Origin: an uncultured Ruminococcus sp.
Lineage (GTDB): Bacteria > Bacillota > Clostridia > Oscillospirales > Ruminococcaceae
NCBI RefSeq assembly: GCF_937915125.1
Contig: NZ_CALDMP010000099.1
Coordinates: 1 to 19,092 of the forward strand
Length of the DNA stretch: 19,092 bases
Direction: 5' to 3'
The position numbers and the translations under genes were made by a program. The notes beneath the pieces were generated by a model. The model saw nothing but the letters and a program-made list of their open reading frames with translations. It was not told the origin of the DNA and ran no database searches. Of the stretch, positions 14,297-19,092 are shown piece by piece; positions within the stretch are counted from its first letter, which is position 1, and each line of letters opens with the position of its first letter.

Positions 14297-17200
14297 TTAT
14301 CTGCTGTACCGTTTTGACATGACAGCACGTCTTCCAAGGTTTTGGTCAACATACGGTGTAGTCACGTCTGCAATTGTTTTTCCATCAACCTGGAATGTCG
14401 TGTGCAGATCAACTCCGCACATTGCTGCAGCCACCGCTGCGCCAATGGCCTCATAGTCTATTTCAACAAAATAGCCGCCTGTGTTCATACGTGCAGCTTC
14501 TTTTGCGTACTGCTTGCTGATATCGTGCGGTATCACCTGTGTACCGCCAGGCAGTGACACAAGCTCGCCACGACCGCCTTCGTTGATTCGTGCAAATCCG
14601 CCTGCGAAGTTATCCGTTCCATGTGCAAGATACGGAATATGCGGTATTTCAGAATCAAATGCAAAATTGATGCCGTCGATGGCTACGTTAAGCACATCAA
14701 CTGCAATATTTACGATGGATTTCAATCCATCTAAAACAAGATTCATAATATCTTTTCCAAGCTGCTCCCAGTCTGTGTCCAGAAACTTGTCCTTGATAGA
14801 TTGGATGATCTCCGGTATTTTTGCAACGATAGTCGGTATCGCTTTGATCAGACCGTCTGCAAGCTGCAAAATCAATTCACCAGCAGTGACAATTAGATCA
14901 GGTGCTTTCTCGATCAGAGTTGTAGCAAGCTTCTCGATGATCTCCGGCGCTTTTTCTGCGATCAATGGCAGAGACGCCACAATACCATCCACGACAGCCG
15001 TGAGAAGCTCAAGACCGCTGTCTATCAGCTCCGGTAGCTGATCTATCAGACCCATGACAAGCGTCAATATCATATCCACTGCTGCTGGAATCAATGCCGG
15101 AAGCATACTGGAAATGCCAGATATCAGTGCGGAAAGCACACTCATGCCTGCTGCTAGAATGTCAGGAAGACGTTCTGTCAATCCCTGCACAATGGTTACG
15201 ATCATTTCTCCGGCTCTGGAAAGAAGATCAGGAAGCGCTTGTGCAAATCCTGTCACAAGGCTGAGTACAATGTTGATACCGCCATCGATCAGAGATGGTG
15301 CAAGAAGAATGAGCGTGTCAAGCAGGCTTGTGACAAGCGCTGCGCCCTGCGTAATCAGATCAGGGATTTTTTCAGTGATACCAGCACAGAAATCTGTTAT
15401 AATCTGCGGTGCTTTCTGCTGTACCATTGTGAGAATTTCGCCGATCTCGTCACCAAAATTCTGCTGTATCAGACCGAGACCAACCAGTACAAGACCGCCG
15501 ATAGCGCCGAATCCGAAGCACTTCATGAGAATTGACGTAAACTTACCACCGAAGCTTCCAGCGACTTTTGTAATACTGGAAAGCGCACTTCCTATTTTTG
15601 ATCCGAAATCTTTTATTTTCCCCAGAACAGGTGACAGTTTTTCACCGATTGAACCGAAAGTATCTCCGATTTTACCAAAAACGGAGGATACTTTTTCACC
15701 GATACCGCCGGATATCTCCTGCAATTTTGCTTTCAGGACAACAATAGGGGTAGTTACACCAGGAACCTTCGCAGCAAGAGACGAGAAAACATCGCCTATT
15801 TTTCCGATTCCATTACCAGCCAGATTCTTAATACCGCCTTCAAGACCGCTGATCGCTGTTCCAGCCTCTTTCAAAGGCGACTTTGCACTCTTCAAAGTAC
15901 CGGAAAACGAAGAAAACCATCCGGCAAAAGAGGATATTTTTCCTTTTGCATCACCAAAAACGCCTGAAATTCCGCCGATCATGCTGGATATTCCTTGAAA
16001 ACTGCCTCCGAAAGCAGAAGCGGCTTTTCCGCCCACAAGAAGCGCCGGCCCTAACGCAGCCGCAGAAACAGCGATCTTCTCCAGTGGAACACCAGCATTT
16101 TGCAAAGACTGTATTTTATCAAACACAAGCTGCGCCTTGTCTGCAATACTGCCAAGAGCATCGGATATCTCTCCACCGGTATTCGCCATGCCAGAAAGTG
16201 CATTGATTGCCGCCTGTATGCCATTCATCGTGCCGCCAGCATCTTTTGCTGCGACAAATGCGGAGATCATACCGCTGATTGCCATCGCAGCTTCCTGTGC
16301 TTTTCCGACAATATCAGAAAGCACAGGCTCCATCTGTTCAAAGATCTGTATGTTGATACCTTCTATCTGGCTTTTCAGTATAGTAAACTGCCCGGAAAGC
16401 GTATTGTTCATGGTGTCAGCCATGTTCTGACACGCACCAGAGCTGTTGTCGATGGATTCCGCCAGCTTTTTAAAGTCCTCATCGGATGCATTGACAATGG
16501 CAAGCAAACCGGACATTGCCTCCTGTCCGCCGATAGACGATGCATACGCAGCTTGCTGATCTGTTGTAAGACCAGCAAAACCGGTTCTCAGCTCTCCCAT
16601 GACTTCCCGGAACGATTTCATATTTCCGGAAGAATCCGTCAGCGAAACGCCAAGCGTGTCCATTGCACTTTGAACTTCTTCTGTCGGCTTTGCCATTCTA
16701 GAAAGGATGGCTCGCAACGAAGTGCCGGCTTGACTCGCCTTGATACCGCTGTTTGCCATAAGTCCGATTGCGACAGCTGTATCCTGTACAGAATACCCAA
16801 GCGATCCTGCAACAGGGGCAACGTATTTGAATGTCTCTCCCATCATAGAAACATTTGTGTTTGCATTGCTTGATGCAGCAGCAAGCACATCGACGAATTC
16901 ACCGGAATCCGATGCGCTGAGTCCGAACGCCGTCAGTGCGTCTGTCACAATATCAGAAGTTGTCGCAAGATCTTCTCCGGATGCAGCAGCAAGATTCATG
17001 ATGCCTTCGATACCAGAAAGCATGTCTCCTGTTTTCCATCCGGCCATCGCCATGTATTCCATGGCTTCTGCGGATTCAGAGGCGGAAAACTTTGTCTTTT
17101 TCCCCATTTCCTTTGCTTTTTCAGTCAGCGTTTCCAGGTCATCCCCTGCTGCGCCGGAAATTGCAGACACCTTTGCCATCTCCGCTTCAAAGCTTGCGCC

Positions 17201-17431
17201 GGCTCTTACCGCCTGTGTTCCGATCGCTGCTGCTGCACCAGCTACTGCGGTTTCCAGTGCCGTGATCTTTCCTCCGGCGGCTGACATTTTGTCACCGATA
17301 CTCTGTAGAGAACTTCCGAAGCTTCCGACTTTACCGCTGACCTTTTCCATTGCAGTCTGTGCCTGCTGCATCGCTTTCTGGAATTTTGATGCATCACCCG
17401 TAATTGTCGCAGAAAGCGTATAATCTGACAT
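14297..17431 (-). CDS. Phage tail tape measure protein, TP901 type
   Basis: A 1044-residue protein that sets tail length and spans the tail tube. The N-terminus (MSDYTLSATITGDASKFQKA, MEKVSGKVGSFGSSL) is a coiled coil. Residues about 80-300 match the TP901 core (FEAEMAKVSAISGA, FSASESAEAMEYMAMAGWKT, ATTSDIVTDALTAFGL, NVSMMGETFKYVAP, MANSGIKASQAGTSLRAILS). One hydrophobic segment lies at about 638-656 (CFGFGAIGGLVLVGLGLI). Nine consecutive 22-residue units follow (about 689-886, pattern LPxLIxxGxxxxxxLxxGLxxx). The C-terminus has the usual tape measure ending (AHGTDNFAGGFARINEGGRG, ELVSLPGGTQVIPHD). Start ATG 17429-17431 with GTGAGG upstream. By length, about 1.5 Angstrom per residue predicts a tail of roughly 150 nm (inference). 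It follows the tail-associated gene after 12 bases, an unusual position. Confidence 0.93.
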   Translation of the reverse strand: MSDYTLSATITGDASKFQKAMQQAQTAMEKVSGKVGSFGSSLQSIGDKMSAAGGKITALETAVAGAAAAIGTQAVRAGASFEAEMAKVSAISGAAGDDLETLTEKAKEMGKKTKFSASESAEAMEYMAMAGWKTGDMLSGIEGIMNLAAASGEDLATTSDIVTDALTAFGLSASDSGEFVDVLAAASSNANTNVSMMGETFKYVAPVAGSLGYSVQDTAVAIGLMANSGIKASQAGTSLRAILSRMAKPTEEVQSAMDTLGVSLTDSSGNMKSFREVMGELRTGFAGLTTDQQAAYASSIGGQEAMSGLLAIVNASDEDFKKLAESIDNSSGACQNMADTMNNTLSGQFTILKSQIEGINIQIFEQMEPVLSDIVGKAQEAAMAISGMISAFVAAKDAGGTMNGIQAAINALSGMANTGGEISDALGSIADKAQLVFDKIQSLQNAGVPLEKIAVSAAALGPALLVGGKAASAFGGSFQGISSMIGGISGVFGDAKGKISSFAGWFSSFSGTLKSAKSPLKEAGTAISGLEGGIKNLAGNGIGKIGDVFSSLAAKVPGVTTPIVVLKAKLQEISGGIGEKVSSVFGKIGDTFGSIGEKLSPVLGKIKDFGSKIGSALSSITKVAGSFGGKFTSILMKCFGFGAIGGLVLVGLGLIQQNFGDEIGEILTMVQQKAPQIITDFCAGITEKIPDLITQGAALVTSLLDTLILLAPSLIDGGINIVLSLVTGFAQALPDLLSRAGEMIVTIVQGLTERLPDILAAGMSVLSALISGISSMLPALIPAAVDMILTLVMGLIDQLPELIDSGLELLTAVVDGIVASLPLIAEKAPEIIEKLATTLIEKAPDLIVTAGELILQLADGLIKAIPTIVAKIPEIIQSIKDKFLDTDWEQLGKDIMNLVLDGLKSIVNIAVDVLNVAIDGINFAFDSEIPHIPYLAHGTDNFAGGFARINEGGRGELVSLPGGTQVIPHDISKQYAKEAARMNTGGYFVEIDYEAIGAAVAAAMCGVDLHTTFQVDGKTIADVTTPYVDQNLGRRAVMSKRYSR
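14774..15367 (-). repeat. Nine 66-bp (22-residue) repeats inside the tape measure gene
   Basis: Read on the minus strand, units start IPDLITQG, APSLIDGG, LPDLLSRA, LPDILAAG, LPALIPAA, LPELIDSG, LPLIAEKA, APDLIVTA and IPTIVAKI, with 22 residues between starts throughout. The DNA copies have diverged, so the register is seen mainly in protein. Period 22 is two turns of an 11-residue helical repeat. Confidence 0.8.
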
Positions 17432-17443
17432 TTACCTCACCAC

Positions 17444-18718
17444 CTACGAAATTGTTCCGCCAAGTTCGACCCTGTTGTTCGTTGGATCATCAAGCCGTAA
17501 AGAAAGCCGATCTACAATAAGCCAGGAATCGAGATCTCTTTTTTTGCTGATGACGTGCACATATTTCCCCGGCTTCATCCAATCAGACCCGCCATCAACC
17601 AATGACAAATCGATTGCCTTTACATCATACGTCACATGCGGCGCACGAAGAGATGCCGCTTTGAGCAGCGTCTCCCCGACGATTTGCTCTGTTCCTGCGC
17701 CTTCTGTTGTATCACAGGTATTTGTAATGATGCCGTATTTTTTCACAAGGGATACGTTCCGGAATACGTTGCTGTACGGCCTTCTCACGGCAAGTACATT
17801 GCCTTTTCCGTCAGAAATAGACATGCTGCCGGAGTTAGACGCATCGAAACAGGCATCACCACTCTCATTCGTAGGAACTACAGCCGTGCAAAAATCAGTT
17901 TCATCCTTCGTTAAATTCAGCTCCAGGATATTTTTACCTTCTTCTATCGTCTGTCTGCATCTGTTTTCTTCATCATCCGGTGTATAATTGATGTTCCACA
18001 GTGCGCCGGACGATTCCGGATCAGGATTCATTCCAACATACAGATTCCCGCCGAAATAGTCCACAAGTCTTGTTTGCAGGACCTCCATAGCGGAAAGCGT
18101 TTTTTTAGAATATCTTGTGATCTTTCGTTCCTCTGTTTTGGTATACCAGTGTGTTTCTCCGTCCTCTAGCTTTGTCTCATACCTGGTTTCCGATACGTCG
18201 AAACCGTTGTATGATCCGCCAGCAAAATTACGGTGTCTATATCGGCTGTTAATGCGCTTATCCGATTCTCCACTATCCGGCTTTATCTCAGATATATATT
18301 TTCGAAATACCACATCATAAAACAGCGTACTCGGGCTGACGTTCTCGTACCGGAACGGCGGAATATGCACAAGATTCAGATAGCTTAAAACACCCTCGCA
18401 TGTAAAAGTGGCATTCCCATACAGATCTCTCTCCATAATAACCGGGAATCCAGCCCATACAAACGTGCTACCACGAAGCACAACAACCTCCCACTGCAGA
18501 TCCAGACACATTTGCTTATAAAACGGATTCTTTTCTGTGACAGTGAACGTCATGGAGCCCGCTTTGCTAAGACCGATTTCTAAAGACGGTTCCAGAATAA
18601 AGCGATCTTCTCTTCTCGGGTCGTGGAGCACAGCATGCGGAAATTTATCTCCGGTATACAATTGCCCCTGCATATTCACGGTGTACGGATACAGAAGTAC
18701 CGTAAAAGTCGAAGCCAT
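17444..18718 (-). CDS. Phage tail-associated (Tal/tail tip) structural protein
   Basis: A 424-residue structural protein. Segments such as LEIGLSKAGSMTFTVTEKNP, FVWAGFPVIMERDLYGNATF, TCEGVLSYLNLVHIPPFRY and the end LSLRLDDPTNNRVELGGT follow the pattern of siphovirus tail-tip proteins of the Gp27/Gp37-like type ('L....GS..FT....NP.Y', 'F.G.V......', 'CEG.L..L.D'). These form the hub at the tail tip through which DNA passes. No added peptidase or hydrolase domain is evident and the length is that of the core domain alone. Its ATG (18716-18718) overlaps the stop of the previous gene by 1 base. Family level is fairly sure; exact subfamily is not. Confidence 0.78.
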   Translation of the reverse strand: MASTFTVLLYPYTVNMQGQLYTGDKFPHAVLHDPRREDRFILEPSLEIGLSKAGSMTFTVTEKNPFYKQMCLDLQWEVVVLRGSTFVWAGFPVIMERDLYGNATFTCEGVLSYLNLVHIPPFRYENVSPSTLFYDVVFRKYISEIKPDSGESDKRINSRYRHRNFAGGSYNGFDVSETRYETKLEDGETHWYTKTEERKITRYSKKTLSAMEVLQTRLVDYFGGNLYVGMNPDPESSGALWNINYTPDDEENRCRQTIEEGKNILELNLTKDETDFCTAVVPTNESGDACFDASNSGSMSISDGKGNVLAVRRPYSNVFRNVSLVKKYGIITNTCDTTEGAGTEQIVGETLLKAASLRAPHVTYDVKAIDLSLVDGGSDWMKPGKYVHVISKKRDLDSWLIVDRLSLRLDDPTNNRVELGGTIS

Positions 18719-19092
18719 TATAACCTTCCCTCCGCAAAAACAATGGAAACGAGCACACTATGACTCGATGTGTTTTCTATCCGGATCTTGTTTTCGCCGT
18801 CAGAAAGCGGATAGCTGAGCGGCCACGGAAAACTAACATAGCCGCTTGTCACACCGCTTATGTCAGTGGAAACGTCATTTATCACAAGTTCCCGCATAGA
18901 TTCTGGAGCATCGGAGAAAACAAGAATCTTCGGATACACCGGCATAGCGCATCCGATAATGAGAAATTCTTTTTCTTCCCCCGCTTCTACTTTCATATCC
19001 TTGTATTCCCGTATCACGCCGTTCTCAAAGCAGAACGGATCCCAAAGCCAATCGCTTGCCGTATCCGAAATCGCCTTTTTATACGGGTATGC
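18718..19092 (-). CDS. Phage distal tail protein (Dit-like), C-terminal part
   Basis: The minus-strand frame is open from the right edge to the stop at 18718-18720, giving 124 residues of a longer protein. It reads AYPYKKAISDTASDWLWDPF at the edge, then KDMKVEAGEEKEFLIIGCAM, and ends SDGENKIRIENTSSHSVLVS with a short tail. The ending 'Y.L..G.N.I.I.N.S...V.V...F' and the strand-rich content are typical of the C-terminal galectin-like half of distal tail proteins, which link the tail tube to the baseplate. An internal GTG at 19015-19017 is not needed as a start because the frame continues. The assignment rests largely on position next to the tail-associated gene. Confidence 0.6.
   Translation of the reverse strand, partial: AYPYKKAISDTASDWLWDPFCFENGVIREYKDMKVEAGEEKEFLIIGCAMPVYPKILVFSDAPESMRELVINDVSTDISGVTSGYVSFPWPLSYPLSDGENKIRIENTSSHSVLVSIVFAEGRL

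Noticed and set aside
14284..14352. N-terminal extension of the baseplate-like protein
   Set aside because: It would overlap the tape measure gene, and AAAGGAGG at 14291-14298 fits the ATG at 14281-14283.
15054..15998. Plus-strand open frame of 314 codons opposite the tape measure gene
   Set aside because: Low-complexity shadow rich in serine, proline and isoleucine; the minus-strand gene is clear.

Overview
The window looks like a chromosomal accessory region of a fibre-degrading gut member of the Bacillota, most likely Ruminococcus or a close relative. The main reason is a secreted family-1 pectate lyase that ends in a two-repeat dockerin, the plug that docks enzymes onto a cellulosome scaffold. 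Strong AGGAGG-type ribosome binding sites, consensus sigma-A promoters and TnpX-like large serine recombinase remnants fit the same group. The genus is inferred; there is no marker gene here.

Positions 1-1227 hold the 3' end of a large serine recombinase and a second recombinase remnant broken by a frameshift. Each is followed by a hairpin terminator. Positions 1262-6450 form a pectin-utilisation pair: a 738-residue regulator on the minus strand (sugar-binding-protein-like sensor, degenerate GGDEF-like domain, AraC-type DNA-binding domain) and the divergent 931-residue pectate lyase. Their 176-bp shared promoter region has a perfect TTGACA-17-TATAAT promoter for the regulator and two direct repeats exactly 21 bp apart, well placed as regulator binding sites. 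This pair and the second recombinase remnant lie between two near-identical 136-bp direct repeats (455-590 and 6549-6684), each made of the recombinase 3' end plus its terminator. The block therefore looks like a small genomic island.

Positions 6451-7254 are non-coding, increasingly AT-rich, and hold short repeats, a 31-bp inverted repeat and a consensus promoter. That promoter drives four small plus-strand genes (7255-8899): three of unknown function and one AP2-domain protein with two cysteine-rich repeats.

From 8897 to the right edge the minus strand carries the late end of a siphovirus-type prophage. In transcription order it encodes the distal tail protein (partial), tail-associated protein, tape measure protein, a baseplate-like protein, a long tail fibre with a self-processing C-terminal domain, a small coiled-coil membrane protein, a holin and an amidase endolysin. 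The genes are tightly packed or overlapping and read as one operon, closed by a hairpin that may serve both converging transcripts. Two points stand out: the tape measure gene lies after the distal-tail and tail-associated genes instead of before them, and the four small genes have their own promoter with a palindrome at the predicted transcription start, as expected of genes expressed from a silent prophage.
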